Source: Flammeovirga pectinis
Lineage (GTDB): Bacteria > Bacteroidota > Bacteroidia > Cytophagales > Flammeovirgaceae
Assembly (NCBI RefSeq): GCF_003970675.1
Contig: NZ_CP034562.1
Location: forward strand, 3,632,001-3,696,000
DNA: 64,000 nt
Reading direction: 5' to 3'
Position 1 is the first letter of the stretch, and each line of letters opens with the position of its first letter. Below are positions 46,337 to 54,579 of this stretch, in pieces. Under the pieces are notes generated by a model. It was not told the origin of the DNA and searched no databases. It was given only the letters and a program-made list of their open reading frames with translations. Both the position numbers and the translations under genes were made by a program.

Positions 46337-46924
46337 ATGACAGAAAATAAAGGAAACGATAATATCGATAATAAAGAAGAAAAAGTAACTGAGGATCAAA
46401 CTGAAGCTACAAATTCTAAAAATATAGAAGACGAAAATTCTACTTCTAACAATGATGGAGCAGAACTTTCTGAAACTGAAAAATTAGCTAAGGATTTAGC
46501 AGAAATGAAGGATAAATACCTTCGTTTATATTCTGAATTCGACAACTTCCGTAGACGTACTGCAAAAGAAAAACTTGACTTGCAAAAAACTGCAAGTGAA
46601 AAAGTTCTTTCTGCAATTATCCCTACAGTTGACGATTTAGAAAGAGCAATTGCAAATACAAAGTCTGACAGCCCAGAGGTTAAACCTGTTGTTGACGGTA
46701 TTGTAATGATTAAAGATAAAATGCTTAAAACTTTAGAAGGACAAGGTGTTAAACAAATGGAGGATGCTACTGGTAAGCCGTTAAATACAGATTACCATGA
46801 TGCTATTACTCAAATACCTGCTCCTACTGAAGATTTAAAAGGTAAAATTGTTGACGTGGTAGAAAAAGGCTACACGTTAAATGATAAAGTAATCCGCTAC
46901 GCTAAAGTAGTAGTCGGTCAATAA
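46337..46924 (+). CDS. grpE: Nucleotide exchange factor GrpE
   Basis: Releases ADP from DnaK in the Hsp70 cycle. The 195-residue protein has an acidic, disordered N terminus, then the long helix with KDLAEMKDKYLRLYSEFDNFRRRTAKEK and the C-terminal beta domain ending NDKVIRYAKVVVG. The frame runs back to 46241, but the promoter element at 46270 and the normal GrpE N terminus favour ATG 46337 (MTENKGNDN). Thirteen bp separate its stop from the dnaJ start, so the two form an operon. Confidence 0.93.
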   Translation: MTENKGNDNIDNKEEKVTEDQTEATNSKNIEDENSTSNNDGAELSETEKLAKDLAEMKDKYLRLYSEFDNFRRRTAKEKLDLQKTASEKVLSAIIPTVDDLERAIANTKSDSPEVKPVVDGIVMIKDKMLKTLEGQGVKQMEDATGKPLNTDYHDAITQIPAPTEDLKGKIVDVVEKGYTLNDKVIRYAKVVVGQ

Positions 46925-46937
46925 CTTATAATTAATT

Positions 46938-48104
46938 ATGTCTAAGGCAGATTATTACGAAGTACTCGGCGTAGAAAGAGACGCATCAAGTGGTGAAATT
47001 AAGAAAGCATACAGAAAAGTAGCAATTAAATTTCACCCAGATAAAAACCCAGACGATCAAAGTGCTGAAGAGAAGTTCAAAGAAGCAGCTGAAGCTTACG
47101 AGATCCTAGGGGATGATGATAAACGTGCTAAATATGACCGTTTTGGACATCAAGCTTTTGATGGTTCTGGCGGATTTGGTGGCGGAGGTGGAATGAATAT
47201 GGACGACATATTCTCTCACTTCGGTGATATCTTCGGTGGCGGAGGTGGTAGCCCATTCGGCGACTTCTTCGGTGGTGGAGGTGGCGGAGGTAGACGTCAA
47301 AGAAAAGGCTCTAACCTACGCATCAAATTAAAACTCAACCTTCAGGAAATGTCCAAAGGGGTTGAGAAAAAAGTACGTATCAAGCGTTATAATTCTTGTG
47401 AACCATGTAATGGTACAGGAGCTAAGAATGGTACAGACTTAGACACATGTCAACAATGTCACGGTAGTGGTCAGGTACAAAAAGTAGTAAACACAATGCT
47501 TGGTCAAATGGTATCTAATACTACTTGTCCATCTTGTAATGGTGAAGGTAAAATCATCAAAAACAAATGTGAAAGCTGCCACGGTGAAGGCCGTTTGTAT
47601 ACTGAAGAAGAAGTTGCTATCAATATCCCTCCAGGGGTTGATGATGGTATGCAATTATCTATGCGTGGTAAAGGTAATATGCCTAAAGGTGGTGGAGTTG
47701 CAGGTGATTTACTCATCGTAATCGAAGCTATTGAAGACGAACAGTTACATAGAGATGGTGAAAACATTCATTTTGAATTGCACTTAAGCTTTATGGACGC
47801 TGCTCTAGGTACAACTGTAGAGATTCCAACATTAAATGGCAATGTAAAAGTTCCTATCGATGCTGGTACTCAAAGTGGTAAAGTTCTTCGTTTAAGAGGT
47901 AAAGGTATCAGAGATATCAATGGTTATGGTGTTGGAGATCAACTCATCCATGTTTCTGTGTTTACTCCTACAAAATTAACAGGAGAAGAGAAAGACCTTC
48001 TTAAGAAATTAAAAGAGTCTAAGAACTTCTTACCTACGCAAGAACATAAAAAAGAGAAGAGTAAAAACTTCTTTTCAAGAATGAAAGATTTCTTTGCTCA
48101 ATAA
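46938..48104 (+). CDS. dnaJ: Chaperone DnaJ
   Basis: Co-chaperone that delivers clients to DnaK and stimulates its ATPase. The J domain (about 1-70) has the HPD motif at residues 33-35. A very glycine-rich G/F region with FGGGGG-type runs follows (about 75-120). The zinc-finger domain has four motifs: [24 protein letters not shown] and CESCHGEG. The C-terminal client-binding domain ends at residue 388. It is complete and typical (type I DnaJ). Second gene of the grpE-dnaJ operon; dnaK is not in the window. Confidence 0.97.
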   Translation: MSKADYYEVLGVERDASSGEIKKAYRKVAIKFHPDKNPDDQSAEEKFKEAAEAYEILGDDDKRAKYDRFGHQAFDGSGGFGGGGGMNMDDIFSHFGDIFGGGGGSPFGDFFGGGGGGGRRQRKGSNLRIKLKLNLQEMSKGVEKKVRIKRYNSCEPCNGTGAKNGTDLDTCQQCHGSGQVQKVVNTMLGQMVSNTTCPSCNGEGKIIKNKCESCHGEGRLYTEEEVAINIPPGVDDGMQLSMRGKGNMPKGGGVAGDLLIVIEAIEDEQLHRDGENIHFELHLSFMDAALGTTVEIPTLNGNVKVPIDAGTQSGKVLRLRGKGIRDINGYGVGDQLIHVSVFTPTKLTGEEKDLLKKLKESKNFLPTQEHKKEKSKNFFSRMKDFFAQ

Positions 48105-48124
48105 AATTGTAGCAAATTAGATAT

Positions 48125-48154
48125 AATCGTCTCTAGGTTTACTTAGAGACGATT
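48125..48154 (+). terminator. Terminator of grpE-dnaJ
   Basis: Perfect 11-bp stem AATCGTCTCTA / TAGAGACGATT with an 8-nt loop, then T6. Confidence 0.88.
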
Positions 48155-48195
48155 TTTTTATGATTAAAATCGCCTCAACGAAAAGTTTATCATCG

Positions 48196-48203
48196 TATCT
48201 TTG
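48196..48203 (+). promoter_or_regulatory. Candidate -7 element of the thioesterase gene
   Basis: TATCTTTG, exact TAnnTTTG match 69 bp before the start codon; -33 element unclear. Confidence 0.5.
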
Positions 48204-48271
48204 CTACGAGTATACAGAAAAAGTTATTTTAGCTAAAGCTGATACTTGAATACATTAACTCATTATTTTAT

Positions 48272-48682
48272 ATGTTAACACGAGAAACACAAATACGTAT
48301 TAACTACGCAGATACCGATCAGATGGGATTTGTCTATTATGGTCATTATGCAAAATTTTATGAGATAGGGAGAACAGAAGCACTCCGTTCTCTTGGAATG
48401 AGTTATAAACAAATGGAAGCAGAAGGGGTGATGTTACCAGTTTTAGAGAATTTCTCTAAGTATATTAAGCCTGCTAAATATGATGACTTGATTACAATTC
48501 GAACTACTTTGATAGAAAAACCATCTGTCAAATTATTATTCGAATATGAATTATTTAATCAAGATGGCGAGTTACTAAATACAGGTAAAACAAAATTGGC
48601 TTTTATGAAAAAGACCACTTACAAACCTTGTAGAGCCCCTAAAAACTTTATGGAAGTAATAGCATCCTACTTTGAAGATTAA
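48272..48682 (+). CDS. Acyl-CoA thioesterase, 4HBT/YbgC family
   Basis: A 136-residue hotdog-fold thioesterase that hydrolyses acyl-CoA esters. The active-site Asp is the second acid in NYADTDQMGFVYYG (near residue 16), which is the YbgC/FadM pattern. The length is normal. YbgC proteins are usually linked with the Tol-Pal system, but no tol genes are nearby. The downstream YihY-family gene begins 10 bp past the stop, so the pair is probably co-transcribed. Confidence 0.85.
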   Translation: MLTRETQIRINYADTDQMGFVYYGHYAKFYEIGRTEALRSLGMSYKQMEAEGVMLPVLENFSKYIKPAKYDDLITIRTTLIEKPSVKLLFEYELFNQDGELLNTGKTKLAFMKKTTYKPCRAPKNFMEVIASYFED

Positions 48683-48692
48683 ATAAATAGGT

Positions 48693-49643
48693 TTGACAAA
48701 AAAGAAGATCAAAACTACTCTAGAAAGTAATGATTTATATAAAAAAGTAATTCATTATTTATCAAATAGTAGAGTTCCGCATACCGAAGTTTCCTTCTAT
48801 GTTTTTAGTAAGGCTTTAATTGCACGTGTAGATCAAAACGATCTTTTACAGAGAAGTCAGGCAATTGCTTACAGTTTTAGTTTAGCAATGTTACCCTTCA
48901 TTATATTTTTCTCTACATTACTTTCATACATACCAAGTGATCAGGTGGATGTTATGTTTAAAATATTTCGAGAAGAAATGCTACCTCAATATGTCTATCA
49001 AGCTATAGAAGGTCCAATACTTGATCTTAGTGGACGATCTAGAGGTGGTTTGTTATCATTTGGTTTTGTTGGTGCTACTTATGTTGCTACTACTGGAATG
49101 AGAACACTCATGAATGCCTTTAATAGTTGCTATCATCTAGAAGATAAAAGAAGTTTATTTAAACAGTTTAGAGTTGCTTTAAACCTTACTTTACTTTTTT
49201 TAATTACTCTATTTATTTCTTCCTTTATTTTAATCTCTGGAAAGCACTTATTAGAACACCTTCATGAAATTGGTTTTTTAAATAACCAATTCACTATTTA
49301 TAGCTTACTCACCTTAAGGGTACTATTAATTGTACTTCTTTTCTTCTTTAATGTATCCTTAATATTTAGGTTTGCTCCTAGTGAAGTAATGAAGAAAAGA
49401 ATCTTTAATCCGGGTTCCGTTGTAGCAACAACCCTATCTATTGTAGTATCATTACTCTTTGGGCTGTACTTAGATACATTTAATTCTTATGATATTCTAT
49501 ATGGTTCACTTGGTGCAATTATGGGATTAATGGGATGGATTTTTATAATTGCTATGATATTACTTATTGGTTTTCAAATCAATACAACAATAGAAGAAGC
49601 TCAACTTTGGACGGAGTCTAATCCTCCTGAAGAATTTAGATAA
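48693..49643 (+). CDS. YihY/BrkB-family membrane protein
   Basis: A 316-residue inner-membrane protein with about six helices, formerly annotated as ribonuclease BN; the true function is unknown. The family signatures are visible: QAIAYSFSLAMLPFI, then YGSLGAIMGLMGWIFIIAMILLIG near the C terminus. The start is TTG at 48693 (MTKKKIKTTLES); the next ATG comes only about 60 residues in, past part of the conserved domain, so the TTG is preferred. It follows the thioesterase gene by 10 bp. Confidence 0.83.
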   Translation: MTKKKIKTTLESNDLYKKVIHYLSNSRVPHTEVSFYVFSKALIARVDQNDLLQRSQAIAYSFSLAMLPFIIFFSTLLSYIPSDQVDVMFKIFREEMLPQYVYQAIEGPILDLSGRSRGGLLSFGFVGATYVATTGMRTLMNAFNSCYHLEDKRSLFKQFRVALNLTLLFLITLFISSFILISGKHLLEHLHEIGFLNNQFTIYSLLTLRVLLIVLLFFFNVSLIFRFAPSEVMKKRIFNPGSVVATTLSIVVSLLFGLYLDTFNSYDILYGSLGAIMGLMGWIFIIAMILLIGFQINTTIEEAQLWTESNPPEEFR

Positions 49644-49683
49644 AGTTATTTAATTTTATTTGTATTTTTTATTGATCAAAATG

Positions 49684-49714
49684 TTGGAAATTAAAATCCA
49701 ACCATGCATATTTG
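49684..49714 (+). promoter_or_regulatory. Promoter of tRNA-Ser copy 3
   Basis: TTG (49684-49686), 20 bases, CATATTTG (49707-49714), the same elements and spacing as at 14.1 and 14.4 kb. Confidence 0.65.
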
Positions 49715-49731
49715 CACACGTAATCACTCAC

Positions 49732-49816
49732 AGAGAGTTGGCAGAGTGGTCGAATGCGGTAGTCTTGAAAACTATTGTACCGCGAGGTACCGGGGGTTCG
49801 AATCCCTCACTCTCTG
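49732..49816 (+). tRNA. tRNA-Ser(TGA), copy 3
   Basis: Identical over all 85 nt to the tandem pair at 14.2 and 14.4 kb: acceptor AGAGAGT/ACTCTCT, anticodon TGA, long variable arm. Flanking DNA is not shared except the promoter elements. CCA is not encoded. Confidence 0.95.
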
Positions 49817-49820
49817 CTAA

Positions 49821-49850
49821 AAAACCTTTAGAATTCGTTCTGAAGGTTTT
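49821..49850 (+). terminator. Terminator of tRNA-Ser copy 3
   Basis: 13-bp hairpin AAAACCTTTAGAA / TTCTGAAGGTTTT with one G-U pair and a 4-nt loop, followed by T4. It differs from the terminators of copies 1 and 2. Confidence 0.85.
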
Positions 49851-50007
49851 TTTTATGCCTATACTTTTTTGTAAATTTAGAAGAGGTAATAATCCGATTA
49901 ATTGATTTACTCGATAATTAATAAAAATTTGGACATAAAATGCATCTTTTCTCTATGGAAAACGTATATGTAAATAAGTGTCAAATAAAACAATTAACAT
50001 CATTAAC

Positions 50008-50208
50008 ATGTCTAAAAAATTAGTAAAATCAACATCAAATGCGGTCTTTTCTGGAGTATGTAGCGGTATTGCAAAATACTTCAATATAGACCCTACAATC
50101 ATTCGTTTAGGTTTTGTGATCAGTTTCTTTTTCGGTCTCGGATCACCTGGTCTTATTTACTTAGTAATGGCATTTGTAATGCCTAAAGACGATACTTATT
50201 TCTATTAA
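50008..50208 (+). CDS. PspC-domain protein
   Basis: A 66-residue protein made only of a PspC domain: a short basic start, the motif FSGVCSGIAKYFNIDPTIIR, and one membrane helix (LGFVISFFFGLGSPGLIYLVMAF). In enterobacteria PspC senses envelope stress with PspB, but solo PspC proteins in Bacteroidota have no known partner. The frame reaches back to 49978; the ATG at 50008 (MSKKLVKS) gives the usual PspC start. Confidence 0.85.
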   Translation: MSKKLVKSTSNAVFSGVCSGIAKYFNIDPTIIRLGFVISFFFGLGSPGLIYLVMAFVMPKDDTYFY

Positions 50209-50235
50209 CAGGTAACTGTTGTAGTTTAAATACAA

Positions 50236-50272
50236 AAAAGGGAATCAATCTTAAATCGATTGATTCCCTTTT
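50236..50272. terminator. Bidirectional terminator between pspC and acyl-CoA dehydrogenase
   Basis: Perfect 15-bp stem AAAAGGGAATCAATC / GATTGATTCCCTTTT with a 7-nt loop. T-rich on the plus strand after it; A-rich before it, so it also serves the minus-strand gene. Confidence 0.88.
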
Positions 50273-50277
50273 GTTTT

Positions 50278-51420
50278 TTATTCATCTAATAAACATCGAC
50301 TAATTACTAGTTTTTGAATATTTGAAGTGCCTTCTCCAATAGTACAAAGCTTGGCATCTCTGTAATATTTTTCTACTGGATAATCTTTCGTAAAACCATA
50401 TCCACCAAAAATCTGTACAGCTTCGTCTGCACATTTTACAGCCACTTCTGATGCATAATATTTTGCCATTGCAGAAGCCTTATTTATATTTTCTCCTCTT
50501 TCTTTTTTTATTATAGATTCCTTAATTAATAATCTTGAAGCTTCTACTTGCGTAGCCATATCTGCAAGTTTAAAAGACACCCCTTGAAAAGAAGAGATTG
50601 ATTTACCGAACTGTTTACGTTCTTGAGAATACTCTAAAGCACATTTTAATGCTCCTTTAGCTATTCCATAACCAAGGGCTGCGATAGAAATCCTTCCTCC
50701 ATCAAGAATTTTTAATGCTTGGACAAACCCCTCACCTACTTCTCCTAAGATATTTCCCTCAGAAACTCTACAATCCTCAAAAATCATTTCTGTAGTTTCT
50801 GATGTTCGCATTCCTAACTTACGTTCCTTACGTCCGCCAGAAAAACCAGGAGTGCCACGCTCAACTACAAAAGCAGTCATTGCATGTTTATCACCTTTAT
50901 CACCCGTTCGGGCCATAACAACAGCAACATTACCACTTTTACCGTGTGTAATAAAATTCTTAGATCCATTCAGGACCCATTCATTTCCTTCTTTACGGGC
51001 TACTGTCAGCATATTCCCTGCATCAGAACCTGTGTTTGGTTCTGTTAAACCCCAAGCACCTATCCACTCTCCAGATGCCAGTTTAGGCAACCATCTTTGC
51101 TTTTGCTCTTCTGTACCAAACATTAAAATATGGTTTGTACAAAGCGAGTTATGCGCTGCCATAGATAAGGCAATACCGGGGTCAAAATAAGCCAATCCTG
51201 CAATTGCTTCTACATATTCGTGATAGCCTAAACCTGTTCCTCCATATTCTTCGGGAACAAGTATTCCCATTAAGCCAAGTTCTCCTAATTGATGGAAAAC
51301 TTCAATAGGAAAGTGTTCGTCATCGTCCCATTTATCTCTGAAGGGTGCGATGTTCTTTTCGCCGAACTGTTTAACAGACTCGGCAATCATTTTTTGTGTT
51401 TCTATAGTATCTTGAACCAT
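50278..51420 (-). CDS. Acyl-CoA dehydrogenase
   Basis: FAD enzyme that catalyses the first step of fatty acyl-CoA beta-oxidation. It has WGLTEPNTGSD (FAD/substrate loop), NGSKNFITHG, the helical C-terminal domain with ERKQFGKSISSFQGV, and QIFGGYGFTKDYPVEKYYRDAK near the end. The catalytic base lies in the TIGEGTSNIQ region. The length of 380 residues is typical. The open frame extends upstream to 51549, but that segment is His/Thr-rich low-complexity sequence, so the ATG at 51420 (MVQDTIETQK) is the start. Short- or medium-chain specificity cannot be read. Confidence 0.92.
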   Translation of the reverse strand: MVQDTIETQKMIAESVKQFGEKNIAPFRDKWDDDEHFPIEVFHQLGELGLMGILVPEEYGGTGLGYHEYVEAIAGLAYFDPGIALSMAAHNSLCTNHILMFGTEEQKQRWLPKLASGEWIGAWGLTEPNTGSDAGNMLTVARKEGNEWVLNGSKNFITHGKSGNVAVVMARTGDKGDKHAMTAFVVERGTPGFSGGRKERKLGMRTSETTEMIFEDCRVSEGNILGEVGEGFVQALKILDGGRISIAALGYGIAKGALKCALEYSQERKQFGKSISSFQGVSFKLADMATQVEASRLLIKESIIKKERGENINKASAMAKYYASEVAVKCADEAVQIFGGYGFTKDYPVEKYYRDAKLCTIGEGTSNIQKLVISRCLLDE

Positions 51421-51554
51421 GTGTTTAGTTTTGGTATGTGTATGTGTGTGTTTAAATTGTGTTTTGTGTTTTTGAGTAGTAATTTGGTTATAAATCAAAT
51501 GGCTAGTAATACATAAAAAACAATAGCAATTTGTAATTTGTTTTATCAAGCTAT

Positions 51555-51562
51555 CAAAAATA
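51555..51562 (-). promoter_or_regulatory. Candidate -7 element of the acyl-CoA dehydrogenase gene
   Basis: TATTTTTG on the minus strand. It implies a leader of about 125 nt that carries the TG-rich low-complexity stretch around 51420-51450. Confidence 0.35.
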
Positions 51563-51583
51563 TAATCTTAAAGCAAAAGATTC

Positions 51584-52870
51584 GTGGGGAAAACAACATC
51601 AATCATAATCTATTTTAATTTACTGATTTTCAACATTTCAATTTCTTGTATAGCACAAGACATGAAAGCAGTAGAAAAAAACATTAAAACCTTGTCTGCT
51701 AAAAATATGCGTGGGCGTGGATACACATTTAACGGTGATAAGAAAGCTGCTGCATTTATTGAACAAAAATTTAAAGATATTGGGTTGCAATCTTACCCAA
51801 AAGAAGAGTACCTACAACATTTTGAAATGCCTGTAAATACCTTCCCTAACAATATCACTTTAAAAATTAATGCTAATTCTCTCAAAGTGGGTGTCGATTA
51901 TCTTCCTTCTACAGATTCAGGAACGGGTAATGCCGAAGGTGAAGCATACTATATTTCTTCGGATGTGTTTATAAAAGATGCTGCTTTAGTTGAGTTTTTA
52001 AAAGTAGACCTTTCTAACAAAATTGTAATTTATGATCAAGAAGAAGAAAAAAATAGAATTACTTGGAATCGAGCTTTAACAACTAAGATTTTACAAGCAC
52101 GTGCATCCATTGTATTGTTCGATAAATTAACTTTTAGTGTAGCCCGTTGGCAAGTACCTCAGCCTAGATTTTATGTTTTAAGGGAAAAACTTCCTGCTGA
52201 TATCGAAAAAATATCATTTTCAATCCAACCAAAGTTTTTTAAGGAATATACTTCTCAAAATGTCATTTCATACATTAAAGGAAAAACGCATCCAGATAAA
52301 TATTTAGTTTTTACAGCTCATTATGATCATTTAGGAAGCATAGGAAAGCAAATTTACTTTCCGGGAGCAAATGACAACGCATCTGGCATCGCTCTTTTAT
52401 TAGAAATAGCTAAGTATTATAAATCAAATACTCCAGATTATTCTATTGTATTTATTGCCTTTGGAGCAGAAGAAGCAGGTTTAATTGGATCAAGATATTA
52501 TGTAGAACATCCTTTCTTTCCTTTAGATAAAATTGATTTTCTTATAAATTTAGACCTTTTTGGTAGTGGCGAAGAAGGAATGATGGCTGTTAATGGAGCA
52601 GTATTTACAGAACAATATCAACTTCTTACATCAATTAATACTAAAAATGAATTCCTTCCTGAAATTAAAAAAAGAGGTAAAGCAGCCAATTCAGATCATT
52701 ATTATTTCTCTGAAAATGGGGTTCCTTGCTTCTTTTTCTATTTAATGGGTGCATCTTGGCCACATTATCATGATATAAAAGACAATCAACCGCTTCCTCT
52801 TTCTGGGTTTAAAGGTGCTTATAAATTGATAACTACCTTCGGAAATGAGTTACAAACCTCATCAAAATAG
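51584..52870 (+). CDS. Secreted M28-family zinc peptidase
   Basis: A 428-residue aminopeptidase-like protein. A signal peptide ends near IAQDMKA (about 27). The zinc site is visible: AHYDHLG, ANDNASG and GAEEAG for the first ligands, LINLDLFG for the next, and HYHDIKDNQP at the C terminus. A PA-like insertion lies at about 100-200. The start is GTG at 51584, because no ATG lies upstream of the signal sequence. It is divergent from the acyl-CoA dehydrogenase gene with only about 160 bp between start codons. Probable role: peptide use in the periplasm or outside the cell. Confidence 0.85.
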   Translation: MGKTTSIIIYFNLLIFNISISCIAQDMKAVEKNIKTLSAKNMRGRGYTFNGDKKAAAFIEQKFKDIGLQSYPKEEYLQHFEMPVNTFPNNITLKINANSLKVGVDYLPSTDSGTGNAEGEAYYISSDVFIKDAALVEFLKVDLSNKIVIYDQEEEKNRITWNRALTTKILQARASIVLFDKLTFSVARWQVPQPRFYVLREKLPADIEKISFSIQPKFFKEYTSQNVISYIKGKTHPDKYLVFTAHYDHLGSIGKQIYFPGANDNASGIALLLEIAKYYKSNTPDYSIVFIAFGAEEAGLIGSRYYVEHPFFPLDKIDFLINLDLFGSGEEGMMAVNGAVFTEQYQLLTSINTKNEFLPEIKKRGKAANSDHYYFSENGVPCFFFYLMGASWPHYHDIKDNQPLPLSGFKGAYKLITTFGNELQTSSK

Positions 52871-52943
52871 AAATTTATACTAATATCAGCCCATGATTAT
52901 GAGAAGTTTACAATATCAATGCAAACCTATTGATTAGGTTCAT

Positions 52944-52951
52944 TACCTTTG
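52944..52951 (+). promoter_or_regulatory. Candidate -7 element of rlmB
   Basis: TACCTTTG, exact TAnnTTTG match, 65 bp before the rlmB start; the -33 element is unclear. Confidence 0.5.
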
Positions 52952-53016
52952 CATATTGAAACCTCGTGCATGTCATTTTTATGTACTTGGTTTAATCACA
53001 CTAAGAAATCAAGACA

Positions 53017-53826
53017 ATGTACGACGATAAAAGAAAAGTAAATTACACGAAATACAATACAACACCCCGTCAGAAAACAAACTCTGCGGATATTATGTAT
53101 GGTATTCAGCCAATTTTTGAGGCATTAGAAGCTGGTAAAGAATTTGAAAAGTTATTTATAACAAGAGATTCTTCGAACGAACAAATTGCTGAAATCCATA
53201 AAATGGCGAATAGAGCAGGTATTGTTGTTTCTAGAGTTCCTGTTGAAAAGCTTCAGAGAATTACTTCTAAGAACCACCAAGGTGTAATCGCTTTTGTTCC
53301 TGCAATTGATTATGCAAAAGCAGAAAATGTTATTGCTGCAGCTTTTGAAGCGGGAAAAACACCTCTTGTTTTAGTTCTCGACAGAGTAACTGATGTTAGA
53401 AATTTTGGTGCAATTGCTAGAACTGCCGAATGTGCAGGTGCAGATTTAATCATGATTCCTAAAAAAGGAGCTGCTCAAATTGGTAGCGATGCTGTTAGAA
53501 CTTCTGCAGGTGCATTAAACCATATTCCTGTTTGTAGAGTAGATAACTTAAAGCAAGGTATTCTTGAACTTCAAGACAGTGGTTTACAAGTTGTATGTTG
53601 TACAGAAAAAGGATCAAAAGACCTTTATTATGTTGATATGGAAATTCCAACAGCAGTAGTAATGGGTTCTGAAGAAGATGGTATCTCTCCAGATATTATC
53701 CATTTAGCAGATAAATTGGCTAAGATCCCTATGCTTGGTAAAGTCAACTCGTTAAATGTTGGTGTTGCTGCAGGAATTGTAATTTTTGAAGCAAACAGAC
53801 AACGTATGATGTCGGCACAGAAATAG
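53017..53826 (+). CDS. rlmB: 23S rRNA (guanosine-2'-O-)-methyltransferase RlmB
   Basis: SpoU-family SPOUT methyltransferase for G2251 of 23S rRNA. The N-terminal substrate domain begins IMYGIQPIFEAL (after a 25-residue extension). The catalytic part shows LDRVTDVRNFGAIARTAEC (motif 1), VVMGSEEDGIS (motif 2) and LNVGVAAGIVIFEA (motif 3), the knot residues that bind S-adenosylmethionine. The length of 269 residues is normal. The next gene has its own promoter, so this is probably a single unit. Confidence 0.93.
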   Translation: MYDDKRKVNYTKYNTTPRQKTNSADIMYGIQPIFEALEAGKEFEKLFITRDSSNEQIAEIHKMANRAGIVVSRVPVEKLQRITSKNHQGVIAFVPAIDYAKAENVIAAAFEAGKTPLVLVLDRVTDVRNFGAIARTAECAGADLIMIPKKGAAQIGSDAVRTSAGALNHIPVCRVDNLKQGILELQDSGLQVVCCTEKGSKDLYYVDMEIPTAVVMGSEEDGISPDIIHLADKLAKIPMLGKVNSLNVGVAAGIVIFEANRQRMMSAQK

Positions 53827-53833
53827 TTTTTAT

Positions 53834-53841
53834 TATCTTTG
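53834..53841 (+). promoter_or_regulatory. Candidate -7 element of the DUF4254 gene
   Basis: TATCTTTG, exact TAnnTTTG match beginning 8 bp after the rlmB stop and 40 bp before the DUF4254 start. Confidence 0.5.
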
Positions 53842-53873
53842 CTATCAATTTAAACAACTAAAAGAAGCATTTT

Positions 53874-54482
53874 ATGCAGTTTACTGAAAATTGTAATTCT
53901 ATCTTCTCGCAGAGTATCGAGAAATATCATATAAAAGATCATGTGGACACTCCAATTGAGAATCCATTTGAAAAAGAAGATATCCAACATTTATTATATC
54001 TAAAAAACTGGATAGATACCGTTCAATGGCATCTAGAGGATATTATTAGAGACCCTAATATTGACCCAGTAGAAGCATTAAAAATCAAACGTAGAATTGA
54101 TGCTTCTAACCAAGAGCGTACAGATGTTGTAGAATACATTGACAGTTGGTTTTTCGAAAAATATAAAGACGTTCAAGTTATTCCTGGAGCAAGTATTAAT
54201 ACAGAATCTCCTGCATGGGCAATTGATAGACTTTCGATCTTAGCATTGAAAATTTACCATATGAACGAGGAAGTAGAACGTAAAGGTGCATCTGAAGAGC
54301 ATAAAGCAGCTTGTACAACAAAACTAAACATCCTTTTAGAGCAACGTGTAGATCTTTCTACAGCAATAGAAGAATTAGTTAATGATATTGCAGCTGGTAA
54401 AAAATTCATGAAGGTATACAAACAAATGAAAATGTATAACGATCCTTCATTGAATCCTGTTTTATACAAAGAAGGAAAATAA
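53874..54482 (+). CDS. DUF4254 protein
   Basis: A 202-residue soluble, mostly helical protein of the DUF4254 family. Visible conserved pieces are LKNWIDTVQWHLEDIIRDP, IDASNQERTDVVEYID and ESPAWAIDRLSILALKIYHM. Charged helices and the absence of signal or membrane segments suggest a cytoplasmic role. The gene sits just before the family 9 glycosyltransferase gene, a pairing often seen in Bacteroidota, so a part in lipopolysaccharide assembly is plausible but unproven. A terminator-like hairpin separates the two genes. Confidence 0.8.
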   Translation: MQFTENCNSIFSQSIEKYHIKDHVDTPIENPFEKEDIQHLLYLKNWIDTVQWHLEDIIRDPNIDPVEALKIKRRIDASNQERTDVVEYIDSWFFEKYKDVQVIPGASINTESPAWAIDRLSILALKIYHMNEEVERKGASEEHKAACTTKLNILLEQRVDLSTAIEELVNDIAAGKKFMKVYKQMKMYNDPSLNPVLYKEGK

Positions 54483-54501
54483 TTCCTTTCAAATTATAAA
54501 T

Positions 54502-54558
54502 AAAGAAGTTGTTTCAGCAAAAAATGCACTTAGCATATTTGAATGAGACAACTTCTTT
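54502..54558 (+). terminator. Terminator or attenuator between DUF4254 and glycosyltransferase genes
   Basis: Arms AAAGAAGTTGTTTC / GAGACAACTTCTTT (one G-U pair) with a 30-nt loop, then T-rich. It ends 21 bp before the glycosyltransferase start, so it could attenuate that gene. Confidence 0.6.
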
Positions 54559-54579
54559 TTGATTACTCCTCCTCTTATC

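Noticed and set aside
47106-47300. Thr/Ser-rich minus-strand frame in dnaJ
   Set aside because: It arises from the glycine-codon repeats of the G/F region read in reverse; low-complexity artefact.
49660-49905. 81-codon frame across tRNA-Ser copy 3
   Set aside because: It reads through the tRNA and its terminator; an accidental frame.
50852-51190. 112-codon plus-strand frame inside the acyl-CoA dehydrogenase gene
   Set aside because: Antisense to conserved ACAD motifs; no promoter or start context.
51420-51549. His/Thr-rich N-terminal extension of the acyl-CoA dehydrogenase
   Set aside because: It comes from a CA/TG-rich untranslated leader; the conserved N terminus begins at ATG 51420.
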